Shown here one piece after another: positions 8,088 to 15,963 of a stretch of 64,000 nt of DNA. Position 1 is the stretch's first letter, and each line of letters opens with the position of its first letter. The notes beneath the pieces were generated by a model that saw only the letters and a list, made by a program, of their open reading frames with translations, searched no databases and was not told the DNA's origin. The position numbers were made by a program, and so were the translations under genes. The stretch is from Actinomycetospora chiangmaiensis DSM 45062 (GTDB lineage Bacteria > Actinomycetota > Actinomycetes > Mycobacteriales > Pseudonocardiaceae): contig NZ_KB903221.1 in NCBI RefSeq assembly GCF_000379625.1, positions 94,127 through 158,126 of the forward strand, in the 5' to 3' direction.

Positions 8088-9440
8088 ATGACGAGCATCC
8101 TCATCCGGGGCGGCACCCTGGTCGACGGGACCGGGTCACCCGCACGGGCCGGCGAGGACGTGCTCCTCCGCGACGGGCGGGTGGCGGCCCTGGGCGCTGC
8201 GGCCGGCGCCGGGGCGGACGCCGCGACGGAGATCGTGGACGCGACCGGCCGCACCGTCATGCCGGGCCTCATCGACGCGCACACGCACCTCACCTTCGGC
8301 GAGCCGACCGGCAACGACGAGCTGTTCCACCACCGCACCGAGGCCTACAGCTCCATGCTCTCGGCCTACAACGCCCGGAAGGTCCTGCGGGCCGGCGTCA
8401 CCAGCGTGCTCGACGCGGACTGCCTGTGGAACATCGGCGTGGAGCTCCGGGACGCGATCGAGTCCGGCATCGTCGAGGGACCGCGGATGCGCGCGGGCGG
8501 GCAGGCCCTCATGACGATGCTCGGCGGGACCGCGGGCCGCATGATCGCCGACGAGGGACGGACCGGCTACGCCACGGTGGTGACCGGGCGGGACGTGATG
8601 GTCAACGAGATCCGTCGGCAGATTAAGTACGGCGTCGACTGGATCAAGATCATGGTCACGGGCCTCATCCCCTCGATGAAGGGGCCGGAGGTCAAGGTCT
8701 GGAACATCGACGAGCTGCGCACCGTCTGCGACACCGCGCACGAGCTCAACACCAAGGTCGTCGCCCACTGCCGCAACTCCGACTCGACCCGCGACGCGGC
8801 CCGCGCCGGCGTCGACCTGATCTACCACGCCTCCTACGTCGACGACGAGGCGCTCGAGGCCGTCGTCGAGGCGGGGAGCGCGCTGTGCCCCACGTTCACC
8901 CTGCTCGGGAACCTCGCCGACTACGGCGCGAAGATCGGCACCGCGCCGGAGCTGCTCGACGTGTTCCGCGCCGAGATCGAGGTGACCGCGAAGCAGCTGG
9001 CAAAGGCCCACGCGGCGGGCGTCCCGTTCCTCGCGGGCTCCGAGACCGGCTTCGCGGTGACACCGGTCGGCGAGTGGCACGCCCGGGAGCTCGAGATGTT
9101 CGTCGAGTACATGGGCATGACGCCGATGGAGGCCATCGTCGCCGCCACCCGCAATGGCGCCTTCGCCATGCGCGCCGAGGGCGAGCTCGGGACGCTCGAG
9201 GTCGGACGGATCGCCGACGTGCTCGTCGTCGACGGGGACCCGCTGGCCGACGTCCGGGTGCTGCAGGACCGAGAGCGGATCGTCGAGGTGATCAAGGACG
9301 GTCGCCGCATCGATCTCGTGACCCCGATCCCCGAGCGGAAGCAGCGCGCGTCCGACCAGGTCCGCTTCCTCGCCGCGTGCCCGCTCACCCGCTCGCTCGC
9401 CCTCACCGAGGACGACCTCGAGCGGCTCTCGCATGTCTGA
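8088..9440 (+). CDS. imidazolonepropionase/prolidase-like amidohydrolase
   Basis: 450-residue amidohydrolase of the imidazolonepropionase-like branch. Metal-site elements are DAHTH (HxH), a Lys in VDWIKIMVTG that would be the carbamylated ligand, His in VVAHCRNS and His in IYHASY. The final motif reads AGSETGF, where most relatives have Asp (GTD). C-terminal composite-domain strands LGTLEVGRIADVLVVDGDPL end the barrel. The ATG at 8088 is preceded by GGGAGG at a good distance; an earlier in-frame start lacks one. It overlaps the next amidohydrolase by 8 bases, so the pair is coupled and may act on successive cyclic amide or ester intermediates. Confidence 0.9.
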   Translation: MTSILIRGGTLVDGTGSPARAGEDVLLRDGRVAALGAAAGAGADAATEIVDATGRTVMPGLIDAHTHLTFGEPTGNDELFHHRTEAYSSMLSAYNARKVLRAGVTSVLDADCLWNIGVELRDAIESGIVEGPRMRAGGQALMTMLGGTAGRMIADEGRTGYATVVTGRDVMVNEIRRQIKYGVDWIKIMVTGLIPSMKGPEVKVWNIDELRTVCDTAHELNTKVVAHCRNSDSTRDAARAGVDLIYHASYVDDEALEAVVEAGSALCPTFTLLGNLADYGAKIGTAPELLDVFRAEIEVTAKQLAKAHAAGVPFLAGSETGFAVTPVGEWHARELEMFVEYMGMTPMEAIVAATRNGAFAMRAEGELGTLEVGRIADVLVVDGDPLADVRVLQDRERIVEVIKDGRRIDLVTPIPERKQRASDQVRFLAACPLTRSLALTEDDLERLSHV

Positions 9441-10500
9441 CGGCTCGGTGCTCGACGTCCACGCCCACGCCGTGCTCGCCGCCTCGGAGGGGGCGGCGGG
9501 AGCGGCGGGCCCCGAGCTCGGGACGCTCGACGACGGCACGCCCTTCTACCGGGTGGGCGACTACGTGCTCCGCGGCGTCCGCTACGCCGGCAGCCCGTTC
9601 ATGGACGTCGACGTGCGGCTCGCCGCCATGGACGAGGCGGGGATCGGGCGTCAGCTGCTCTCCCCCAACCCCCTGACCTACTTCGGCGACCTGCCGGTGG
9701 CCGACGCCGTGGCCTTCGCGCGGCAGTACAACGACGGGCTCGCCGCGGTCGTGGCCAAGCACCCGTCGCGGCTGCTGGCGGCGGCGCAGGTGCCGGTGCA
9801 GGACGTGTCCGCCGCCGTGGCCGAGGCGCGGCGGGCGGTGCGGGACCTGGGGATGGTGGCCGTGTACGTCGACACCGACCCGGCCGGACGGACGCTGGAC
9901 GACCCGACGCTGGACCCGCTGTACGAGGCGGTCGTCGCGCTGGACGTGCCGTTGTTCGTGCACCCGTCGCCGATCGGCCCCGACGGCCCGCCCGCCGACC
10001 CACGGCTGCGGCGCTTCGACCTCGACCTGCAGTGCGGGTTCGCCTACGACGAGACGCTCGCCGTGGCCGCGCTGGTCTTCGGCGGCGTGCTCGAACGGCA
10101 CCCGGAGCTCGACGTGTGCCTCTCCCACGGCGGCGGCGCGGCGGCGTTCCTCGCGGGCCGCTTCGCGCGGGCGGTCCGGAAGCGGCCGTGGGCCTCGGCG
10201 GCGCTGCGCGAGCACGGGTTCGACCACTACTTCCGGCGCCTGTGGTTCGACGTGCACGTGCACGACGAGGGCTCGCTGTCGTTGCTGTGTGAGCGGGCAT
10301 CCCCCCAGCGCCTCGTGTTCGGCACCAACTTTGCGGGCTGGGACTCCGACGCCGACGACACCCCGTCCGGCCCATGGGCGCAGCAGCTCACCGCGAACGC
10401 GGAGCGGTTGCTGCGCCTGTCTGACGACGGGGCCCCGTGCCCGCCGTCTCCGGTGCGAGGTTCACGTGGCGCAGCCCCGAAGGCCGCTGGACCTGCCTGA
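9433..10500 (+). CDS. amidohydrolase-2 (ACMSD-like) family hydrolase/decarboxylase
   Basis: 355 residues, ACMSD-like amidohydrolase. Metal ligands are visible: LDVHAHAV (HxH, residues 7-13), FVHPSP, LSHGGGA and Asp in GTNFAGWDSD. Members decarboxylate or hydrolyse aromatic-ring cleavage products and beta/gamma-resorcylate-type acids. Its ATG lies inside the end of the preceding amidohydrolase gene. The conserved domain ends at about NAERLLRL; the last ~25 residues (Pro/Gly/Ala-rich) look like read-through into decayed sequence rather than native protein. Confidence 0.87.
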   Translation: MSDGSVLDVHAHAVLAASEGAAGAAGPELGTLDDGTPFYRVGDYVLRGVRYAGSPFMDVDVRLAAMDEAGIGRQLLSPNPLTYFGDLPVADAVAFARQYNDGLAAVVAKHPSRLLAAAQVPVQDVSAAVAEARRAVRDLGMVAVYVDTDPAGRTLDDPTLDPLYEAVVALDVPLFVHPSPIGPDGPPADPRLRRFDLDLQCGFAYDETLAVAALVFGGVLERHPELDVCLSHGGGAAAFLAGRFARAVRKRPWASAALREHGFDHYFRRLWFDVHVHDEGSLSLLCERASPQRLVFGTNFAGWDSDADDTPSGPWAQQLTANAERLLRLSDDGAPCPPSPVRGSRGAAPKAAGPA

Positions 10501-10605
10501 TGTAGACCTCGTGCTGGGGCGCGGCCCGGCATCCTGCGCGAGACGTACATGGCGCAGCTCTGGAGGCCGGCGGACCTCGAGGAGCGACACCGCGCCGGCC
10601 CGCCG

Positions 10606-11934
10606 TCAGGAACGGAGCGGACGCCCGGCCGTCTCGCGCAGCGCGAGCACGGCCGGCAGCGAGACCAGGGCGAGCACGATCACGTAGAAGGCGCCGACCA
10701 TCGTGCTGCCGGTGACGCCGCCGAGCCAGGTCAGCAGGTAGGGCGCGGAGCCGCCGAAGAGGGCGACCGACAGGTTGTAGGTGATGCCGTGGCCGCTGAC
10801 GCGGACCTTCGTCGGGAACTGCTCGGTGAGCGCCGCGTTGATCACCGCCGCGTAGGCGCCGGCGAGCAGCCCGAACAGCACGAGACCGCAGGCGATGAGG
10901 CCGAAGGTGCCCGACGTGATGAGCAGGAAGCTCGGGTAGGCCAGCAGGAGCAGCCCGAGCCCGCTGGTCAGCAGCACGGGCTTCCGGCCGACCCGATCGG
11001 AGAGCCACGCGCCGACGACCTCGGCGACGAGGCACGCGGCGAGGGCGATCAGGGACGGCGCGAAGGCCTCCAGCCCGGACAGCTTCAGGGCTTTCGTCGC
11101 GAAGCTCGGGAGATAGCCGACGATCATGTAGAACGACGAGGCGTTGACCGCGACCAGGCAGAACGCAACGACCAGCAGGCGCCGGGCCGAGCGGCCGGTC
11201 ACCGCGGCGCGGACCGGGTTGGCGGCCTGGGCGGACTCCTCGCGCAGGGCGAGGAAGAACGGCGTCTCGTCGAGGCGACGGCGGATGAACAGCCCGATGA
11301 GCCCGAGCGGGAGCGCGACCAGGAGCGGGATGCGCCAGCCCCACGACAGCATGGCCTCGGTGGAGAGCGTCAGCAGCAGGATCCCGGGCAGCAGGCTGCC
11401 GAGCAGCGTCCCCACCACCGAGCCGACCGAGATCATCCCGACGAAGAGGCCCCGCCGGTGGGTCGGCGCGTGCTCCGCGACGAAGGAGACGGCCCCCGAG
11501 ATCTCCCCGCCCGCCGAGACGCCCTGCACGAAGCGGAGCAGGACGAGCAGGACCGGCGCGGCGACCCCGATCGCGGCGTAGCCCGGCAGGAGACCCATCA
11601 GCGTCGTCGCCACCGACATGAGCAGCACGGTGAGGGCGAGCGTGCCGCGACGGCCGATGCGGTCGCCGACCGCGCCCCACACGAAGCCGCCGAGGGGCCG
11701 GGCGAAGAAGGCCACCGCGAACACGGCGAGGGCCGAGAGCAGGCCCGTCGTGGGGTCGACCGCGGGGAAGAACACCGCCGCGAGCGTGGTCGCGAGTACC
11801 GCGTAGACGGAGAACTCGTAGAACTCGACGAGCGAGCCGATGACCCCGCCGAGCAGCAGGCGCCGCACGGCCCGACGGGTCTCCGGGTTCTCGGCCGCCA
11901 CGTCCGGTGAGGGGGTGGGGTGGAGCGCGGACAT
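10606..11934 (-). CDS. MFS transporter, metabolite:H+ symporter type
   Basis: 442-residue, 12-helix major facilitator of the MHS family (relatives of ShiA, KgtP, ProP). Typical elements are the first helix (GGVIGSLVEFYEFSVYA), the loop 2-3 signature WGAVGDRIGRRGTL, RFVQGVSAGGEISGA after helix 4, and the repeated WLSDRVGRKPVLL in the second half. ATG at 11934 has GGGAGG four bases upstream, better than the longer alternative. It probably imports the carboxylic acid or terpenoid acid degraded by the neighbouring P450/SDR genes on the same strand, 100 bases upstream. Confidence 0.92.
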   Translation of the reverse strand: MSALHPTPSPDVAAENPETRRAVRRLLLGGVIGSLVEFYEFSVYAVLATTLAAVFFPAVDPTTGLLSALAVFAVAFFARPLGGFVWGAVGDRIGRRGTLALTVLLMSVATTLMGLLPGYAAIGVAAPVLLVLLRFVQGVSAGGEISGAVSFVAEHAPTHRRGLFVGMISVGSVVGTLLGSLLPGILLLTLSTEAMLSWGWRIPLLVALPLGLIGLFIRRRLDETPFFLALREESAQAANPVRAAVTGRSARRLLVVAFCLVAVNASSFYMIVGYLPSFATKALKLSGLEAFAPSLIALAACLVAEVVGAWLSDRVGRKPVLLTSGLGLLLLAYPSFLLITSGTFGLIACGLVLFGLLAGAYAAVINAALTEQFPTKVRVSGHGITYNLSVALFGGSAPYLLTWLGGVTGSTMVGAFYVIVLALVSLPAVLALRETAGRPLRS

Positions 11935-11987
11935 CGGGCCTCCCGGAGACGACGTCGTCGGGCGGGAGGGAGCCTCACCGCGCACTA

Positions 11988-12007
11988 GACGTTAGGAACC
12001 TGACGAC
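11988..12007. promoter_or_regulatory. GACGTTA-N6-TGACGAC site before MFS gene
   Basis: GACGTTA ggaacc TGACGAC has the right half identical to the ThuA-operator and the left half matching 5 of 7, 54 bases upstream of the MFS ATG in the gap separating it from the SDR gene. Confidence 0.35.
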
Positions 12008-12034
12008 GTTCACGTCAAGACCACGTGAAGCCGT

Positions 12035-12781
12035 TCAGAGCAGGCCGGCGTAGGCCCCGCCGTCCACGGGCACGGCGGCGCCGGTGACGAAACCGGCGGC
12101 CTCCGAGCAGAGGAAGGCCACGAGCGCGGCGCACTCCTCGGGTGTCCCCAGACGACCGGCCGGGACCCCGGCGAGCGCCGTGGCCAACGCGTCCGGGTCG
12201 GCGTAGACGCCGCGGACGCGGTCGGTGTCGTGCAGCCCCGGCAGCACCGAGTTCACGGTGACGCCCCGTGCGGCGACCTCACGGGCGAGGGTCCGCAGGA
12301 AGCCCGTCGCCCCGGCGCGGGCGGTGTTCGACAGGGCGAGGGTCGGATAGGGCTGTCGCACGCCCAACGACGTGATCGCGACGATGCGGCCCCACCGCTG
12401 CGCGGTCATCGTCGGGACCGCCGCCTGACACATCGCGACGACGGCGAGCAGGCTGCGGTCCAGTGCCTCGCGGTAGTCGTCGAGCGCCGTGTCGGCGACC
12501 CGGCCCGGGCGCGGCCCCGGTCCGTTGACGACGAGGACGTCGAGCCCGCCGAGGCGCTCGGTCGCCTCGGCGACGAACCCGGCCGCGGCCTCCGGGACGG
12601 TCAGGTCGGCGACCGTCCACTCCGTGTCCAGCTCGGCCGCGGCCGCCCGGGCCCGGCCCTCGTCCGAGCCGCAGAGCAGCACCCGCGCCCCCTCGGCCCG
12701 CAGCGCCGCCGCACACGCCCGTCCCAGTCCCGCCGTCCCGGCCGCCACCGCGACCCGCCGTCCGTGCAGCCCCAGGTCCAT
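12035..12781 (-). CDS. atypical SDR-family protein lacking the YxxxK catalytic pair
   Basis: 248 residues with an overall SDR fold (AAGTAGLG loop, VVNGPGPRPG in place of NNAG, ITSLG serine, VTGAAVPVDGG end). The residue 13 after the conserved Ser, normally Tyr, is Ser, and the partner Lys is Arg (SNTAR), so the usual proton relay is absent; the dinucleotide loop starts AAG rather than TGG/TGA. A subgroup of FabG-like proteins with an LSN.lR motif is known and is thought to be non-classical or non-catalytic. The gene follows the ferredoxin gene by 18 bases, with GGGAGGCGG before the ATG, in the P450-ferredoxin-SDR transcription unit. Confidence 0.88.
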   Translation of the reverse strand: MDLGLHGRRVAVAAGTAGLGRACAAALRAEGARVLLCGSDEGRARAAAAELDTEWTVADLTVPEAAAGFVAEATERLGGLDVLVVNGPGPRPGRVADTALDDYREALDRSLLAVVAMCQAAVPTMTAQRWGRIVAITSLGVRQPYPTLALSNTARAGATGFLRTLAREVAARGVTVNSVLPGLHDTDRVRGVYADPDALATALAGVPAGRLGTPEECAALVAFLCSEAAGFVTGAAVPVDGGAYAGLL

Positions 12782-12799
12782 GTCCGCCTCCCGGCGAGG

Positions 12800-13027
12800 T
12801 CAGTCGACGTCGATCTCCGCGCCGGTCCCGGTGTCCAGGAGCGTGATCGCGCCGGACGGACATCCCCGCGCCAGGGCGACGGCCGTGTCCGTCGGCAGGT
12901 CGGGCGCCCCGGGGACCACCTCGGCGAGCTCGTCGGCGTCGAAGCGGAGGACGTCGGGGCGCTCGGCGACGCACCGCCCCGAGCTGATGCAGACGTCGGC
13001 GTCGACCACCACCCGGGCGCTCGTCAC
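12800..13027 (-). CDS. 3Fe-4S ferredoxin, P450 partner
   Basis: 75-residue ferredoxin that delivers electrons to the adjacent cytochrome P450. Cluster ligands are Cys13 and Cys19 (CISSGRC) and Cys56 in GCPSGAI; the second position of a classical CxxCxxC is replaced, the hallmark of the single 3Fe-4S ferredoxins found beside actinobacterial P450s. The start GTG overlaps the P450 stop as GTGA, so the two proteins are made in coupled amounts. Acidic throughout, as expected for docking to ferredoxin reductase and P450. Confidence 0.93.
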   Translation of the reverse strand: MTSARVVVDADVCISSGRCVAERPDVLRFDADELAEVVPGAPDLPTDTAVALARGCPSGAITLLDTGTGAEIDVD

Positions 13028-14217
13028 GACGCCCCCAGCAGCACGGGATAGGTCCCCCAGTACGGACGTGCGGTGGCCGCGTCCGGCTCCGGCGGCCGCT
13101 GCGGATCCCGCCCGACGCCGGCCGCGAAGAGCTGCTGGACGGCGCCGGTCACGAGCCCCGTGAGGTGCGACGACGGGTCGGTGTCGGGGCGGGCCACGAC
13201 GCCCGCCGCGAGGTCCTGGCCGATGCACACGTGCATCCCGGCGGCGAAGCTCAGCCCGAAGGGGCCCACGCCCGGCGGGGTGACGCGGTCGGGGTCGAAG
13301 CGCGCGGCGTCCGGCCCGAAGACGGACTCGTCGCGGTTCACCGCGTGCAGGTCGATGACGACGGTGTCGCCCGTAGCGATCTCGACGCCCGACCGCAGCC
13401 GCACCGGCGCGAGGGCCCGTCGGCGCCCGACCGGGCTGGACGGGTTGAGCCGCACCGTCTCGTGGACGCACCGCTGCACGAACAGCGGGTCGTCCCACCG
13501 GTCCGCCTGGTCGGGATGGTGCTCGAACCACGTGAGCAGGTGGTCGACGGTCCGCACGAACGCGGTCGCACTCGTGTGCCCGCCCGCGAGGAGGAAGAAC
13601 GCGACCTCCCGGCGCACGACGTGCCGGGGCAGCCCGAGTTCTTCGCCGTGACGCAGGAGCGTGGTGAGAACGTCCGCGGGCACCTCGACGGCCTCGCCCG
13701 CCGCCTCGGCCGCGAGCAGCTCCCGGCGCCGCTCGATCGACGGCGCCAGGAACTCGGCGTCCCAATTCTCGAGGGCCTGCGCGACCGCCGCGACGGTCGC
13801 CTCCCGGTCCCCCGTCCCGTGGGCCAGGGTGGCGCCCTGGATGAAGCGCAGCATGTACGCGTGCAACCGGTCGGTCTCGGCCGCCGTGCCCTCCGGCCGG
13901 TCCACCCCCGCGGTCAGTGCGGCCAGGTTGAGCATCAGCTCGTGCCCGAGGTGCACCAGGTCGACCCCGCCGGCCCGCACGTGCGGTGAGAGCGTCCGCC
14001 CGACGATGCCCGGGAACAGCTCGCGCTCGTAGCGCTCGAAGACGTCGCGCCGGAACAGCCGGTTCTCCACCCGGCGGCGATCGCGGTGCTCGGTGCCGTG
14101 CAGGTTCACGAGGACGTCGGCCATCACCACCTCGCCCTCGTCGTAGAGGGACTGCCGCAGATACCGGCTGCGGTAGACGTCCTTCGCGTCGGCGAAGGAC
14201 CCGACGGTGACGGTCAT
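13024..14217 (-). CDS. cytochrome P450
   Basis: 397-residue soluble P450. Oxygen-binding I-helix motif LLAGGHTSATA, K-helix HETVRLNP (ExxR) and heme loop FAAGMHVCIGQDLA with the thiolate Cys at 331; the usual FGxG is FAAG. The HGTEHRDRRRVENRLF stretch is the C-helix heme-propionate region. The sequence is closely similar to the divergent P450 at 14358, so the two arose by duplication. It is followed by its ferredoxin, an SDR and an MFS transporter. Substrate unknown; context suggests hydroxylation of a hydrophobic ring compound. Confidence 0.95.
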   Translation of the reverse strand: MTVTVGSFADAKDVYRSRYLRQSLYDEGEVVMADVLVNLHGTEHRDRRRVENRLFRRDVFERYERELFPGIVGRTLSPHVRAGGVDLVHLGHELMLNLAALTAGVDRPEGTAAETDRLHAYMLRFIQGATLAHGTGDREATVAAVAQALENWDAEFLAPSIERRRELLAAEAAGEAVEVPADVLTTLLRHGEELGLPRHVVRREVAFFLLAGGHTSATAFVRTVDHLLTWFEHHPDQADRWDDPLFVQRCVHETVRLNPSSPVGRRRALAPVRLRSGVEIATGDTVVIDLHAVNRDESVFGPDAARFDPDRVTPPGVGPFGLSFAAGMHVCIGQDLAAGVVARPDTDPSSHLTGLVTGAVQQLFAAGVGRDPQRPPEPDAATARPYWGTYPVLLGAS

Positions 14218-14249
14218 CGTCCCTCCTCGTTCCGGGTGCCGCGACGCTA

Positions 14250-14269
14250 GTCGTCAGCGGACTGACGCC
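14250..14269. promoter_or_regulatory. GTCGTCA-N6-TGACGCC site between divergent P450 genes
   Basis: GTCGTCA gcggac TGACGCC differs by one base from a perfect palindrome and from the ThuA site in the arms. It lies in the 140-base gap between the two P450 starts, 33 bases from the leftward gene. Confidence 0.5.
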
Positions 14270-14305
14270 GCAATGAGCCTGCATCCCTTCACGGCCGACG
14301 CCGCC

Positions 14306-14325
14306 GTCGTTAATGTCGGAACGCC
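14306..14325. promoter_or_regulatory. second, weaker operator-like site between P450 genes
   Basis: GTCGTTA atgtcg GAACGCC matches the site at 14250 in 11 of 14 arm positions, centred 56 bases from it, consistent with a second dimer on the same promoter region. Confidence 0.35.
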
Positions 14326-14357
14326 GACCCAGCCGGAAGCGACGGAGCGACGTGTCC

Positions 14358-15554
14358 ATGTCGACGATCACCCTCGACCGCTACGCCGACGTCCGCGACG
14401 CGTTCCGCCGCCACGAGCTCGCGCAGGCCCTCTACGACGCGGGCGGCGTGGTGATGGCTGACTGCCTGCTCGTCCTGCACGGCGCGGAGCACCGGGTGCG
14501 CCGGCGGGTGGAGAACCGGCTGTTCCGACGAGGCACCTTCCGACACTGGGAACGGGAGTTCCTGCGCGACGTCGTCGTCGACACCCTGCGCCCCTTCACG
14601 ACGACGGGTCGCGCCGACCTCATCGAGCTCGGCTACCGAACGATCATGACCCTGACGGCGATGGTCGCCGGCGTCGACCGGCCCACCGGCTCCGACGCCG
14701 AGACCGACGCGCTGTACCGGCTGGCGAAGAAGTTCTCCGAGGGCGCCACGCTCGTCCACACCACGCGCGACCCGGGCGAGGTGCGGGCCGAGGTGGCGGC
14801 CGCCCTCGACGAGTTCGACCGGGTCTTCCTGCAGCCCTCGATCGCCCGCCGCACCGACCTGCTCACGCGGCTCGCGGCCGGAGAGATCGAGGAGTCGGCC
14901 CTCCCCCGCGACGTCCTCACCGCCCTGCTGCGCCACCGCGACGAGCTCGGTATCTCCGACGACGCGATCCGTCGCGAGTGCGCCTTCTACCTGCAGGCCG
15001 GCTCGCACAGCACCGCCGACGCCTTCAGCCACGCGGCCGACGACTGGTTCGCCTGGTCGGCGCGGGAGCCCGACGCCGCCACGCGGTCCACGCGGGATCC
15101 CGCCCTGCTGCAGGCCTGCGTGTACGAGACGTTGCGCCTGCACCCCGCGAGCCCCGTCGCCCAGCGCCGGGCCGAGGCGCCGATCGCCCTGCGCAACGGC
15201 ACCGAGGTCCCCGAGGGCGCCGTGGTCGTCCTCGACATCGCCGCCGCGAACCGGGACGCGACCGTGTTCGACCGCCCCGAGGAGTACGACCCGACCCGGG
15301 TCGTCCCCGCCGAGGTCCCGCGGTGGGGTCACGCCTTCGGCGGCGGCATGCACGCGTGCATCGGCACGGAGCTGGCCGGCGGGGTGCCCGTGAGCGCCGC
15401 GGAGAACGGCTCCCAGGTCCTGGGCACCGTCACGCTGATGCTCGAGGCCCTGCTCGCCGCCGGGGCGCGGCCTGACCCGGAGCACCCGGCGCGACGGGAC
15501 CCGCACTCCGCGCGGGACCACTTCGCGTCCTACCCCGTGCTCCTCGGCCCGTGA
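14358..15554 (+). CDS. cytochrome P450
   Basis: 398-residue P450, paralogue of the divergent one. I-helix YLQAGSHSTADA, K-helix YETLRLHP, heme loop FGGGMHACIGTELA with Cys334. ATG at 14358 aligns with the start of the paralogue; an earlier in-frame start would add a basic non-conserved 15 residues. It overlaps the next gene as GTGA, forming an operon with an NTF2/limonene-epoxide-hydrolase-like protein and a mycofactocin-type SDR. No ferredoxin of its own is present, so it probably shares the one encoded at 12800. Confidence 0.95.
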   Translation: MSTITLDRYADVRDAFRRHELAQALYDAGGVVMADCLLVLHGAEHRVRRRVENRLFRRGTFRHWEREFLRDVVVDTLRPFTTTGRADLIELGYRTIMTLTAMVAGVDRPTGSDAETDALYRLAKKFSEGATLVHTTRDPGEVRAEVAAALDEFDRVFLQPSIARRTDLLTRLAAGEIEESALPRDVLTALLRHRDELGISDDAIRRECAFYLQAGSHSTADAFSHAADDWFAWSAREPDAATRSTRDPALLQACVYETLRLHPASPVAQRRAEAPIALRNGTEVPEGAVVVLDIAAANRDATVFDRPEEYDPTRVVPAEVPRWGHAFGGGMHACIGTELAGGVPVSAAENGSQVLGTVTLMLEALLAAGARPDPEHPARRDPHSARDHFASYPVLLGP

Positions 15555-15937
15555 GCGTCCCGGCCGCGCTCACCCGGTTCCTCACGGCGGTCGAGGCGCG
15601 CGACGCGGACGCGGCCGGATCCTGTTTCGCCGACGGGGCGCCCTACGCGAACGTGCCGCACCCACCCGTCGTCGGGCCCGCGGGTGTCCGCGACCTGCTC
15701 GCGCCGATCCTGGCCCGCTCGAGTCAGGTGCGCTGGGAGATCGTGACGGCGGCGTACGCCCCCGAACGGTGCTTCCTGGAACGGGTCGACCGCTTCGTCA
15801 TCGACGGGCGCGAGTACGCGGTCGCGTGCACGGCCGTCGTCGAGCTCGACCCCACGGCCGATCGCATCACCGCGTTCCGCGACTACGTCGACCTCGGCGA
15901 GTGGCGCGCCCGCCTCGCCGAGGCCTTCAGCAGCTGA
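15551..15937 (+). CDS. NTF2-fold protein, limonene-1,2-epoxide-hydrolase/SnoaL-like
   Basis: 128-residue cone-shaped NTF2-like fold: N-terminal helix (LTRFLTAVEARDADAAGSCFA), then sheet strands. A Trp-Glu (RWEIVTA), an Arg-Asp pair (LERVDRFVID) and FRDYVDLGEW near the C-terminus resemble the Asp-Arg-Asp catalytic triad arrangement of limonene-1,2-epoxide hydrolase; the same fold is used by SnoaL cyclases and steroid isomerases. Coupled to the upstream P450 by a GTGA overlap, so opening of an epoxide made by that P450 is an attractive role. Confidence 0.8.
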   Translation: MSVPAALTRFLTAVEARDADAAGSCFADGAPYANVPHPPVVGPAGVRDLLAPILARSSQVRWEIVTAAYAPERCFLERVDRFVIDGREYAVACTAVVELDPTADRITAFRDYVDLGEWRARLAEAFSS

Positions 15938-15963
15938 TCCACCCGACCACCGAGGAGGAACCG

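Noticed and set aside
8136..9539. 467-codon minus-strand frame
   Set aside because: Antisense to the amidohydrolase at 8088, which has a full set of active-site motifs.
10440..10605. Possible decayed gene between the amidohydrolase and the MFS gene
   Set aside because: A stretch translating as GILRETYMAQLWRPADLEER with a frame change looks protein-like, but it is too short and matches no family I can name.
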